A model generated the notes under the pieces. It did no database searches. It was not told the origin of the DNA and saw only the letters and a program-made list of their open reading frames with translations. Of a stretch of 64,000 nucleotides of DNA, positions 8,886 through 16,784 are shown piece by piece. Both the position numbers and the translations under genes were made by a program. This stretch comes from Microbacterium esteraromaticum (GTDB lineage: Bacteria > Actinomycetota > Actinomycetes > Actinomycetales > Microbacteriaceae). Each line of letters begins with the position of its first letter. Within the stretch, counting starts at the first letter, position 1. The DNA is taken from contig NZ_FUKO01000020.1 in the NCBI RefSeq assembly GCF_900163815.1, forward strand, positions 1-64,000, read 5' to 3'.

Positions 8886-9192
8886 CGAAAGTTCGATGCA
8901 CCTGTAGCTGGAGTATCGCAGCGCGCCGCTGAATGCCAGATACGGGGTTGATATCAGCGGAACACTCTCCCCACACAAGCAGGGTCGTCGCATTATGCCG
9001 CCCACATAGTCCGACAACCGCATCGGACGGGTCTCTGGCTCCACATCGCGAATACGACGAAGTGACGACGTACCGCAAGTGGCGTTACGGCAGTGAGTCC
9101 GTGTACTGCGCCAAGGCAGACGGTTCGCTCACAGGTGGGGCAGCGGTTGTAAGGGCGCACTGGCGTGTTCCGGTTTGGGTGCTGGTGGCGCA
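8886..9192. other. No convincing gene
   Basis: Short frames on both strands have no recognisable motif and no convincing ribosome binding site. The segment probably holds the promoter of the gene at 9216. Confidence 0.5.
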
Positions 9193-9208
9193 CCTCCCTT
9201 TTGGGAGG
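9193..9208 (+). promoter_or_regulatory. Hairpin that sequesters the ribosome binding site of the 9216 gene
   Basis: CCTCCC (9193-9198), a TTTT loop and GGGAGG (9203-9208) form a perfect 6-bp stem. The right arm is itself the Shine-Dalgarno sequence for the GTG start at 9216, seven bases downstream. Translation would require opening of the stem. Confidence 0.55.
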
Positions 9209-9215
9209 CGCTACC

Positions 9216-10079
9216 GTGACCGAACACACCCCGCCCGCCGCGAACGACGATGTTGCGGCCTCAACGGGTTCGGCGTGCCACGGACTCGAGTACCCCGAAC
9301 GACTACGCGCCCTACTCATTCGGTTACACGAGGCCGGACCCGGTGCCTGGCGGGGTGATCGTGAAGCGGCGGAGCTCATGCGCTACACCGCGTCCAGATA
9401 CCGGCCACTCGCTCGCAAGCATGGGCTGGACGCCTGGGAGATAGCGTCTGCGGCGTTCGAGGTGATGCTTGCGCCCTCGACGCGCAACGCAGGGAACCCG
9501 TGGGCAGTGGTCACCAGTGCGGTGCAGATCACCTGTCACGCTGAGGCTCGTGCCGCTGGGATGCTGACTTCTGTCAGCAAGGTGCGCCATACGGCTCGGA
9601 TCGCCGGGTTCCACGATGCTGTGCGGTTCGCCGAGCGAGAGCGCCTGGCCGACTACCATCCCGCGCTCATACACCACGACGACGACCCGGACGAGAGTGA
9701 GCGTGAGACACGAGTGGCCGCGCTGCTGTCTGCCACGGTCGCGCTATTCGAGTCTGCGGGCTGGGATACTGCGCTCGTCGCCGAGTGCGTGGAGCATGTG
9801 GCCTACCGGCTCGCCGATCTCTCCTCCCGGCAGCGAGGAGTTGAGGTGCTGCGCCGTGACCGCACGATCCCGTTGCTGCTCGGGCTGCCGCCCCGGTCGT
9901 GGTCTGCGCTGTTGCGGATTGTGCTCGGGCATCCCGACCCGAAGCACGCGGGCACGCCGATAGGTGATGGTGTGCTGCTGCGATTACTGAGCGGCGAAAC
10001 GCCGGACGCTCTGCGCGACGACGAGACGCTGATGGACGCGATTCGCGCCGCCAACCCCGACAAGCACGCCGCGCCTTGA
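9216..10079 (+). CDS. Uncharacterised helical protein next to the integrase
   Basis: The GTG at 9216 follows GGGAGG by seven bases and gives a 287-residue soluble protein. It is predicted mainly helical. Its first half (AELMRYTASRYRPLARKHGL, then WEIASAAFEVM and WAVVTSAVQITCHAEARA) is reminiscent of sigma-factor-like or other DNA-binding helical bundles. The C-terminal half has a second helical block with DRTIPLLLGLPPRSWSALL. I do not recognise a named family. Its place beside the serine integrase, on the opposite strand and followed by a 73-codon gene, suggests a function in integration, excision or replication of the element. That is inference from position. Confidence 0.7.
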   Translation: MTEHTPPAANDDVAASTGSACHGLEYPERLRALLIRLHEAGPGAWRGDREAAELMRYTASRYRPLARKHGLDAWEIASAAFEVMLAPSTRNAGNPWAVVTSAVQITCHAEARAAGMLTSVSKVRHTARIAGFHDAVRFAERERLADYHPALIHHDDDPDESERETRVAALLSATVALFESAGWDTALVAECVEHVAYRLADLSSRQRGVEVLRRDRTIPLLLGLPPRSWSALLRIVLGHPDPKHAGTPIGDGVLLRLLSGETPDALRDDETLMDAIRAANPDKHAAP

Positions 10080-10108
10080 TTTGGGGGTAGGGCTCCGCAC
10101 CTAACGGT

Positions 10109-10330
10109 ATGAGCACCCGCACCGACATCCCCGCTACCGCCTCCACTGCCCCTGCCCCGTCGCCTGTCGCCACGCTCGGCGCGCGGCTCGCTGCCGCATC
10201 CCGCCGGGCGCAGGGCTTCACCACTGTGGTGGACGATCCTGCTGTGCTGGCCGAGCTGCGCGGACTCTGCACCGCCCCTCGGCCCACGAGCCTGTCGTTC
10301 GCCGAGAAACGCGACGGCCCCGCACCCTGA
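10109..10330 (+). CDS. Small hypothetical protein downstream of the 9216 gene
   Basis: This 73-residue protein begins 29 bp after the preceding stop, on the same strand, and is probably co-transcribed. The N-terminal 25 residues are rich in Ala, Pro, Ser and Thr; a short helix (ATLGARLAAASRRAQGF) follows. No domain is recognised. A terminator-like repeat covers its stop codon. It may be a small accessory DNA-binding or recombination factor, but nothing in the sequence proves that. Confidence 0.5.
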   Translation: MSTRTDIPATASTAPAPSPVATLGARLAAASRRAQGFTTVVDDPAVLAELRGLCTAPRPTSLSFAEKRDGPAP

Positions 10331-10359
10331 TCTGCCTTGGCAGCCAGGGCGCGGGGCCG
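10315..10359. terminator. Bidirectional terminator between converging genes
   Basis: Arms CGGCCCCGCACCCT (10315-10328) and AGGGCGCGGGGCCG (10346-10359) pair with one mismatch. A second hairpin CTGCC-TT-GGCAG (10332-10343) lies in the loop. It separates the small rightward gene from the leftward integrase. Confidence 0.7.
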
Positions 10360-10374
10360 ATCACATCATCTGAG

Positions 10375-11943
10375 TTATGCGCGCCAGACGAACTCGACCC
10401 GATGCGCAAGGACTTCGGCGCGGTACGCGGCACGGCGCTCATGGAACGCTTCGACGGTCTCGTTGCGGCGACGGGCCGGAGTCGCCCCGTTCATACCCTC
10501 CGGGAGAGCGTGAACGAGTACGGCTTGCAAGATCAAGCTGGCAGCTTGGTACTTCCACATCGGAGTGCGGCCCTTCCACTCGGCCGCGACGGTGGTCGCG
10601 TCGATGCTCAGCCCGGCATGCTCGGGCAGGGTGGCGGTGTATTCGCGGCGGGTGGCCTCGATCCGCTCCGCGATCCGGGCACGCTGCCGAACCCACATCG
10701 CTTTGTCGATCAGACCGTCGTAGTAGTCATCATCAAGCCGCGCCAGTCGCTCCCGGTCCGCGTCGAGCGTCGCCGTGAGTCCGACCCGCGCAAGGTCACC
10801 GTCAGACTTGCTGCGTTTCGTGGGGCTGATAGTGATCTGCTCGAACGTCGCCAGCACCGCCTCTTCCACGAGCCTCTCGATTTCAGCCGAGCGGATCGAG
10901 CGGTGGCACCCGCCCCGCGTGGGCTGGATGCACTGGTACACGCCGCCACGGTGAATCATCGCCGTCCCGCACTTCGAGCAGCGGATGAGCCCTGAGAACG
11001 GGTACAGGCGCTTCGCCGCGCCCGTACCGGGTTGGTGGAAGTTCCGAGCCTTCTTCCTCGCGTCGAGCACGGCGGAGACCTGCTGCCATGTGTCCTCGTC
11101 TACCAGTGCAGGCCACGCCGCCTGCACCTGCATCTTCGAGGTCTTTGCGCGGCTCCCGTCCGGCATGATGGGCCGATACTCGCGTACACCCTTATTGGAG
11201 GGATTTCGGAGCATCAGTTTCAGCGTCCGATCCGACCACGCGCACCCGTGAGTGGTGACGACGCCGCGCTCGTTCCAGTCCTTCCGAATGCGATACAGCG
11301 AGTCACCGGCCAGCACCCGCTGATACGCCTCGACCGCGAGCGGCCCCGTCACCGGATCGACAATGAGCACACCGTTCTCGGCGCGGTAGCCGAACGGCAC
11401 CCTGCCCCCATGCCAAGCCCCCTCGACGGCCTGCTGCTTCGCCGCCCGCACCACACGGCGGGCGGTGTCAGCGGAGGACTTGTTCGCCATCGCCACCAGC
11501 ACCCGCGTCATCGCCACGTCAGAGTCCGTGTCCAACCTGAGCGAGCCGGTCACGGAGCGGACGGCGAACCCGCCGAGCACCTTCGCATCGATGAGGTCTT
11601 CCAAATCTCGCGGGTCGCGCACCGCCCGATCCAGGTCGTACGCGATCATCACCTGCGCCTGGCCGTCGGTGAGGTGTTTCAGCATGGCGCGGAACTGCGG
11701 GCGGACCACCCGCCGCACCCGCTCACCCGACGGCAGTGTGATCGTGCGCTGCTTGAACGCCGACGTGTCATTCTCACGGAACACCGCTGCGACTTCCCAG
11801 CTGTGGGCTGTGGCGTAGGCGCGGCAATCGGCCTCCTGCCGATCCACCCCGCGCTCGGTGCCCTCGGGGTCGTCGCTGATCCTGACGTACATCACCGCCC
11901 GCAACGGTGCTTGTGTGTTCTGTTGCTGCTGGTCGTGGCCCAT
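10375..11943 (-). CDS. int: Large serine recombinase (integrase)
   Basis: This 522-residue site-specific integrase has the resolvase catalytic domain at the N-terminus with the nucleophile in YVRISDD (S23) and the DRQ and YDLDRAVRD motifs. A recombinase domain follows (HGGRVPFGYR), then a zinc ribbon (CSKCG with a later YQC and GGCH), a coiled-coil-like region and a C-terminal tail ending EFVWRA. The gene starts 58 bp inside the right border, the usual place for an integrase next to its att site. Large serine integrases exchange DNA across a 2-bp core, consistent with the TA core at both junctions. Confidence 0.95.
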   Translation of the reverse strand: MGHDQQQQNTQAPLRAVMYVRISDDPEGTERGVDRQEADCRAYATAHSWEVAAVFRENDTSAFKQRTITLPSGERVRRVVRPQFRAMLKHLTDGQAQVMIAYDLDRAVRDPRDLEDLIDAKVLGGFAVRSVTGSLRLDTDSDVAMTRVLVAMANKSSADTARRVVRAAKQQAVEGAWHGGRVPFGYRAENGVLIVDPVTGPLAVEAYQRVLAGDSLYRIRKDWNERGVVTTHGCAWSDRTLKLMLRNPSNKGVREYRPIMPDGSRAKTSKMQVQAAWPALVDEDTWQQVSAVLDARKKARNFHQPGTGAAKRLYPFSGLIRCSKCGTAMIHRGGVYQCIQPTRGGCHRSIRSAEIERLVEEAVLATFEQITISPTKRSKSDGDLARVGLTATLDADRERLARLDDDYYDGLIDKAMWVRQRARIAERIEATRREYTATLPEHAGLSIDATTVAAEWKGRTPMWKYQAASLILQAVLVHALPEGMNGATPARRRNETVEAFHERRAAYRAEVLAHRVEFVWRA

Positions 11944-11973
11944 GCTCCGGCCCCACCTTCCTACTCGTGTGAG

Positions 11974-12030
11974 AGGTAGGTGCGTTTACAGAACCTCGGC
12001 TACGCGATCACGGCTCACCGGGCGCAGGGC
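11974..12030. other. attR: attR, right attachment junction of the inserted element
   Basis: The arm AGGTAGGTGCGTTT (11974-11987) is 13 bases from the TA core at 12001-12002. To the right the sequence is relaxase coding DNA (frame GYAITAH). ACCTCGGC directly left of the TA (11993-12000), joined to GCCGAGGT right of the TA at the other end (926-933), makes a perfect 18-bp palindrome centred on TA in the reconstructed attP. Confidence 0.8.
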
Positions 12031-12960
12031 TCCACTGTCGATACTGCGCATGCGATCGTGCACTCACCCGAGATGACCCGGGAATCCCTTTACGTCGCGA
12101 TGACCCGCGGCCGGGAATCCAACCGCGCCTACATCGCGACCGATGAACATCACCTTGAAGATCACCAGCACCGGGACGACCTGCAGATGACCGCCCGGTC
12201 CGTGCTCTACGGCATCTTGCAGCATGTCGGTGCGGAGCATTCCGCCCACGAGACCATCACGACTGAGCAGGACATGTGGGGGTCGCTGGCCCAGCTTGCT
12301 GCCGAGTACGACACCATCGCCCAAGAAGCGCAGCAGGACCGGTGGGTCACCCTCCTCGAACACGGCGGCCTCACCCCACAGGCGATCGATGAGCTGGTGG
12401 AGACGGACTCGTTCGGGATCCTCACCACCGAACTGCGCCGACTCGAAGCCGACGGGCACGACATCAACGACCTCCTCCCACGCATCACCCGCGCCGGAGG
12501 CCTCGATGGGGTGGAGGATCTCGGGTCGTTGCTGCGCTACCGGGTCCAGAAAGTCGCCGCCACCTACCAGCCGTCAGCGCGCCGGGTGTCGCTGATCGCC
12601 GGCCTCGTCCCGCGTGCGACTGGCATCACCGACCCAGCCATGCGGCAGGCGCTCCAGGAGCGGGAGCAGCTCATGCAGCAACGCCTCGACGCCCTCACCA
12701 CCACGGCCATCGAACGGCCCGAGCCGTGGATGAGCATCGTCGACGGCCTGGACCCCGACGCACGGGCGACGGCGGTGCGGGTGGTGGCCGCGTATCGGGA
12801 CCGGTGGGGCATCACCTCCACCAGCCCCCTCGGACCCGTCCCCGACGATGACGCAAAGAGGATCGACTACGAACGCGCCCGAGGGCTCCTCGCCAGCCAT
12901 CAGCCAGACCAGCAGGACGCATCGCCCGGGGCTCAGCAACGGCGCAGCCGCACCCTGTGA
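12003..12960 (+). pseudogene. traA: MobF/TraA relaxase-helicase, right fragment
   Basis: This is the C-terminal part of the relaxase gene whose left part is at 3-923. It begins inside the conserved helicase motif AITAHRAQGSTVDTAHAIV and continues with SLYVAMTRGRESNRAYI, both hallmarks of RecD/TraA helicases. A helical C-terminal region then runs to a stop at 12960. A short frame could start upstream within element DNA (ATG-like at 11980), but it would lack all ATPase residues. The fragment is therefore inactive as a helicase unless the element excises. Confidence 0.88.
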
Positions 12961-13163
12961 GCACCAACGACCGCCCGGCAAGGGATTGCTCTTCCTTTGC
13001 TGCAGGGCCGCCGGTATCCTGATGGTGGCAGGAGCAACCACACGCCGAGCCCCCGGACATTGTTCAGGGGTGACGCAGACCGTTCGAGCAGCATCTCGGG
13101 CACTCAACCACTCAGGACCAGCCACACCGCAATAGTCCTGCGTGCGAAAGTGAGGCCCACACC

Positions 13164-13523
13164 ATGCTCCTGAACCGGCTCTGGAACGCCAGCATCCACA
13201 CCCGCATCTTCCTGCGCCGATGGATGCCCACCAACATCCTCCTCGACCGACTCCGCACCCGTCGCTGCCTGCGGTGGGGTGTTCCAGCGATGCTCCTCGG
13301 CGTCGTCTACATCCTGATCGCCGCCACCTGCACCGAGCTCATCGACCAGGGCTGGAGCGAATGGCTCTACCTGGCCTTCTTCTGGGCACTATGGAACGGC
13401 CTGAAGTTCCTCCTCTTCGGGCCGTGGAGCCTCATCCTCCTGGCGCAGGTGCGAACGCGGGAAGCGATCGCACGTCGGCGGCAGCATCGACATGCTGCAC
13501 GCTCCGAACACGCTCCGGTGTGA
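13164..13523 (+). CDS. Small membrane protein of the outer mobile element
   Basis: This 119-residue protein has two predicted membrane segments (around WGVPAMLLGVVYILIAATC and WLYLAFFWALWNGLKFLLF). They are framed by an arginine-rich N-terminal region (TRIFLRRWMPTNILLDRLRTRR) and a basic C-terminal tail. I recall similar small proteins lying just downstream of traA-like relaxase genes on actinobacterial plasmids and ICEs, which fits its position 203 bp after the relaxase stop. Its function is unknown; a role in conjugation or mating-pair interaction is possible. Confidence 0.65.
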   Translation: MLLNRLWNASIHTRIFLRRWMPTNILLDRLRTRRCLRWGVPAMLLGVVYILIAATCTELIDQGWSEWLYLAFFWALWNGLKFLLFGPWSLILLAQVRTREAIARRRQHRHAARSEHAPV

Positions 13524-13779
13524 CACGCGCCCATGGCGCGTGGTCGGTCATCGTTCCTGCTCGGCATCGCGCCAGGCCTTGAGACATTGTTAGTCGGCGG
13601 ACGGCACGTCCTCTTGGGGATCTCGTTCAGATGGCCGGTGTTGATAACGTACTCGTGCATGTCGCGGGTCTCATGAAAGGTCACCAATACCGCTTCCCGA
13701 TGCGGGAGTGTCTCGTAGATCTCGTGTTGGGCCCGCCAGGGGTGTACCTCGGACGCGCGAATCCGCGCCCGTCGAAAGC
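13524..13779. other. Intergenic region, possible decayed coding remnant on the minus strand
   Basis: On the minus strand a frame around 13640-13760 reads VHPWRAQHEIYETLPHRE and then TFHETRDMHEYVINTGHL. This looks protein-like in composition but has no start codon with a ribosome binding site and no recognised family. It may be a remnant of an older gene. Confidence 0.25.
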
Positions 13780-15003
13780 TCAGTCACGCCTATCTAGATT
13801 GGATGGTTCCTCAAGATCGGTCATAGCGCGGCGTTGGGTGAACGCGACCGCATCGTCACGCATCCTCTGCAGCACGTCCCAGTTGTGGAGCATGTCATCT
13901 GCGTCGTGATCGAAGCTCGGCACGAGTTCGCGCATACGGGTGAGGACATCGGTATCGGGCAGCGATTCCAGCCAGGCCCGCACGTCCGCGAATGTTGGAG
14001 CGTCGGGCATGTCGGCGATGGTGCCCGTCATGTCCGCTCGTACCGTCGCCGCACTCAGCCGGTCGCGGTTGCGGTCATACGCAGGGACCCGACTCCCTTC
14101 GGAGAGCGCCACCCGCAGATCCGGGTGGCCCTGCGATATCTCATGCCACGCCGGGATCTCGGGCTGGGGAGGATCCGTTCCGGTGATGAGCCTCGGGATG
14201 GCCTGCGTCCGCACCCAGGCAGCGATCTCGCCCAGCTCGTTCATCAACACCGGCCAGCGAGCGGTTTCCGGCAGGTTGATCCCGACGGTGGGGAACAGCG
14301 TCACCGGCACCACCTGGCCCGTGGGAGCCGAGAAGATGACCTCGCCCGGCACGAGCGGTTCCTCAGGCCGCTTCGGTATGTCGCGCGGATGCCGCGGTGT
14401 CACGTCTTCGCGAGACACAACAGGGATTCGAACGGCCGTGACCGCCGGGGTGCGGTGCTTCGCGTGATTCGTGTAAGCCACCAGCCGTGCTAACGGATGC
14501 GCCTCGGGATCGGTGTACCGGTGAAGTGGCTGGAGATCGTAGATGCGCCGGTTCAGATCCGCACCGCTGCGAAGCGCCGACGGCCCGTTCTTCGCCCGTT
14601 TCTGGGTCCACTCCACGAACTTGTCGTAGCTCGACGCAGCAGGCATCTCCACGAGCTTCGCCGCTCTCTCGCTGAGTTCGGCTCCCGCGTCGGCCTCGGC
14701 CTCGATGTAGATCGTGTGCTCGATCGCCGCCCGAAGCGCGTTGAGAGCATCAGCGGCCAGCAACGGGATCTTCTGCGGGATCGGCGCCACACTGTCAACC
14801 ACTAGATGCCGAAGCTGCCCGTCGAGCACTTCTCGGAGGCGAACGACGTCCGAGGACTGGGCCTGGTAGTCAAAGAGCATCTCGCCGACTCTTCCGATCA
14901 GCTCGTCGACATGAGCAAGCGTCGCAGCAACCCCGAGGTGCCTATCGGGAAGCCAATGAGCAACCATCACCGCACACCTCCCGACTCTCTCGCTTTTGCT
15001 CAA
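13780..15003 (-). CDS. Hypothetical 407-residue protein
   Basis: The protein is soluble and has no signal peptide. An N-terminal helical region (YQAQSSDVVRLREVL, then ALRAAIEHTIYIEAEAD) is followed by a Pro-rich middle part (RHPRDIPKRPEEPLVPGE) and an acidic C-terminal end. I do not recognise a domain. The early AIEHTIYIEAE helix and the LVAYTNHAKHRTP stretch could suggest a HEPN-like or other helical fold, but that is weak. It is preceded at 88 bp by an HTH gene on the same strand and may form a unit with it. It lies between the mobile-element genes and the chromosomal mnt operon. Confidence 0.6.
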   Translation of the reverse strand: MSKSERVGRCAVMVAHWLPDRHLGVAATLAHVDELIGRVGEMLFDYQAQSSDVVRLREVLDGQLRHLVVDSVAPIPQKIPLLAADALNALRAAIEHTIYIEAEADAGAELSERAAKLVEMPAASSYDKFVEWTQKRAKNGPSALRSGADLNRRIYDLQPLHRYTDPEAHPLARLVAYTNHAKHRTPAVTAVRIPVVSREDVTPRHPRDIPKRPEEPLVPGEVIFSAPTGQVVPVTLFPTVGINLPETARWPVLMNELGEIAAWVRTQAIPRLITGTDPPQPEIPAWHEISQGHPDLRVALSEGSRVPAYDRNRDRLSAATVRADMTGTIADMPDAPTFADVRAWLESLPDTDVLTRMRELVPSFDHDADDMLHNWDVLQRMRDDAVAFTQRRAMTDLEEPSNLDRRD

Positions 15004-15091
15004 TCCTCCCAGAACGCCCTGACATCCCCGATCAAGCCGCTCGGTTCCGCAACCCGCGCCGGAGATGCTCCAAGAACCGTAGGGATGGCGT

Positions 15092-15709
15092 TCACTGCTT
15101 CGAGAGCTTGCGTCCGACGCGACGAGTATTGGGCCTGGACTCGACTTCCGCCCGCTTCAACGCCCGCCACACCATCGAGTGCCCTATACCGAGCTCCCGT
15201 GCGATCTCACGCGTCGTCAGCCCCGACTCATAGCCGCGAACCGCGTGCGCAACTTGCTCATCGTCCAACCCCTGACGACGGATCCTGACACCAGCATCCA
15301 CGAGCAGATCCCGCACCGTTTCCTTACCCAAACGATGCTCACGTGCGATCGAGATCAGCGACGCCCTGGACTCGTACGCCGCGACCATCGCCTGCAACGT
15401 CTCGGGGGCGACCGGGGTTCCAGCCGTCTCAATCGGCGTCACCACCGGCCCACGAACATCACTTCGAGGCACAGCTAGACTGGAAACCGACACGCCCTGA
15501 CCTTCGGAAGATCCGCGTGAAATCAACGATTTCAAGGTGACGAACGAGGATACAGTTTTCTCCCGGTTGGGGCACCAGATGAACGATTCCGTCTCGACAG
15601 CCTGATCAGATCGGCTGCGGGATGCTGCCTCGCCGCGCTCTATTCGGAATCGCGCGGTTGCCGGCGGCACGCGCTCACGCTCGCCCGCCCCTGGCACCTC
15701 CTGACGCAT
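15092..15709 (-). CDS. Tandem helix-turn-helix DNA-binding protein
   Basis: The C-terminal half contains two resolvase-like HTH units: LISIAREHRLGKETVRDLLVDAG and TTREIARELGIGHSMVWRALKRA. Each is followed by a basic segment, and the protein ends RRVGRKLSKQ. The N-terminal 70 residues of the longest frame look unlike protein, so the true start is probably an internal GTG near 15500; I cannot decide which. It may be a stand-alone regulator or the DNA-binding part of a former recombinase. It probably belongs to the mobile region rather than to the mnt genes. Confidence 0.55.
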   Translation of the reverse strand: MRQEVPGAGERERVPPATARFRIERGEAASRSRSDQAVETESFIWCPNREKTVSSFVTLKSLISRGSSEGQGVSVSSLAVPRSDVRGPVVTPIETAGTPVAPETLQAMVAAYESRASLISIAREHRLGKETVRDLLVDAGVRIRRQGLDDEQVAHAVRGYESGLTTREIARELGIGHSMVWRALKRAEVESRPNTRRVGRKLSKQ

Positions 15710-15798
15710 GACTCCTAGCTGAGTTCGGCGCGCCAGAAATGGCAGATCTGAGTTGCGGAATGCGCGACAACGGTTGCTAGAGTATTGAACTACGCCTC

Positions 15799-15811
15799 AC
15801 CAAACAATGGT
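15799..15811. promoter_or_regulatory. Candidate MntR operator upstream of mntA
   Basis: ACCA-AACAA-TGGT is an inverted repeat in the mntA promoter region, 25 bp before the start codon. A matching element ACCA-AAGAG-TGGT lies upstream of the mntR-like gene (19139-19151). Longer flanking half-sites TTGAAC (15785-15790) and GTTCAA (15812-15817) also frame it. Regulator identity is inferred. Confidence 0.5.
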
Positions 15812-15836
15812 GTTCAAGTAGTCATAAAGGATTTTC

Positions 15837-16784
15837 ATGCGCATCCGCTCCCAGGCTTTCGCCGCGCTCGCCCTCACCGCCACGGCCGCCCTCGCTCTCA
15901 CCGGGTGCGTCGCCTCCGCGCAGTCTGCCGACGGAGAATCCGGCGGCAGCAGCTCGTCGGACAAACCCGTCGTCCTGACGACGTTCACGGTGCTCGCAGA
16001 CATCGCGCAGAATGTGGCCGGAGAGCACCTGACGGTCGAGTCGATCACCAAGATCGGCGCTGAGATCCACGGATACGAGCCGACGCCGCGCGATATCGCC
16101 AAGGCGTCAGACGCAGACCTGATCCTCGACAACGGCCTTCACCTCGAGCTGTGGTTCGAGAAGTTCGTCGAGTCGGTGGAGGTGCCGCACGCCGTGCTCT
16201 CCGACGGCATCGATGTGCTCGACATCACCGAAGACGCCTACGCCGGAAAGCCGAACCCGCACGCCTGGATGAGCCCGGTGAACGTGCAGATCTACGTCGA
16301 CAACATCGTCACCGCATTCGCCGACCTCGACCCCACCCATGCCGACGACTTCCGCGCGAACGGCGACGCCTACAAGATCGAGCTCCAAGAAGTGCAGGAT
16401 GAGCTCGTCGACGAGCTCTCAACGCTCCCGTCGAGCCAGCGCGCACTGGTGTCGTGCGAAGGCGCATTCTCGTACCTCGCCCGAGACGCAGGTCTGACCG
16501 AGCGGTACATCTGGGCCGTGAACGCCGAATCGCAGGCCACGCCGAAGCAGATCGCCGGCACGATCGAGTTCGTGAAGAGCAACCAGGTGCCCGCCGTCTT
16601 CTGCGAATCCACCGTTTCGGACAAGCCGATGCAACAGGTCGTCGGTGCCACCGAGGCCGTGTTCGGCGGCACGCTCTACGTCGACTCTCTCTCCGAGGCC
16701 GACGGCCCTGTGCCCACCTATCTGGATCTGATCCGCTACGACGCGGCGACGATCATCGACGCGCTGAAGGGATCGGGCAAATGA
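15837..16784 (+). CDS. mntA: Manganese/zinc ABC transporter substrate-binding lipoprotein
   Basis: This is the extracellular metal receptor of a cluster A-I ABC importer. A signal peptide ends in the lipobox LTGC, so Cys24 would be lipidated. The expected metal ligands are present: H78 (EIHGYEPTP), H142 (NPHAWMSP), E208 (CEGAFSYL) and D283 (YVDSLS). Their spacing is nearly that of PsaA/MntA-type manganese receptors. The absence of a long histidine-rich loop also argues for Mn2+ over Zn2+. It is the first gene of a three-gene operon and overlaps the ATPase gene by ATGA. A DtxR-type gene follows on the opposite strand. Confidence 0.9.
   Translation: MRIRSQAFAALALTATAALALTGCVASAQSADGESGGSSSSDKPVVLTTFTVLADIAQNVAGEHLTVESITKIGAEIHGYEPTPRDIAKASDADLILDNGLHLELWFEKFVESVEVPHAVLSDGIDVLDITEDAYAGKPNPHAWMSPVNVQIYVDNIVTAFADLDPTHADDFRANGDAYKIELQEVQDELVDELSTLPSSQRALVSCEGAFSYLARDAGLTERYIWAVNAESQATPKQIAGTIEFVKSNQVPAVFCESTVSDKPMQQVVGATEAVFGGTLYVDSLSEADGPVPTYLDLIRYDAATIIDALKGSGK

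Larger units (their letters stand above)
924..12001. mobile_element. Integrative mobilizable element inserted in a relaxase gene
   Basis: The 11,077-bp insertion interrupts the relaxase reading frame at a TA dinucleotide. It carries a large serine integrase within 60 bp of its right end, a complete MobF relaxase with an adjacent candidate transfer origin, and cargo genes (ClbS-like, MocR/BenE pair, GNAT, two uncharacterised genes). No coupling protein, VirB4 or other secretion-channel gene is visible, so it would need another element's transfer machinery. Removing it rebuilds an uninterrupted relaxase frame, which fixes the borders by sequence alone. That it is still mobile is inference. Confidence 0.85.
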
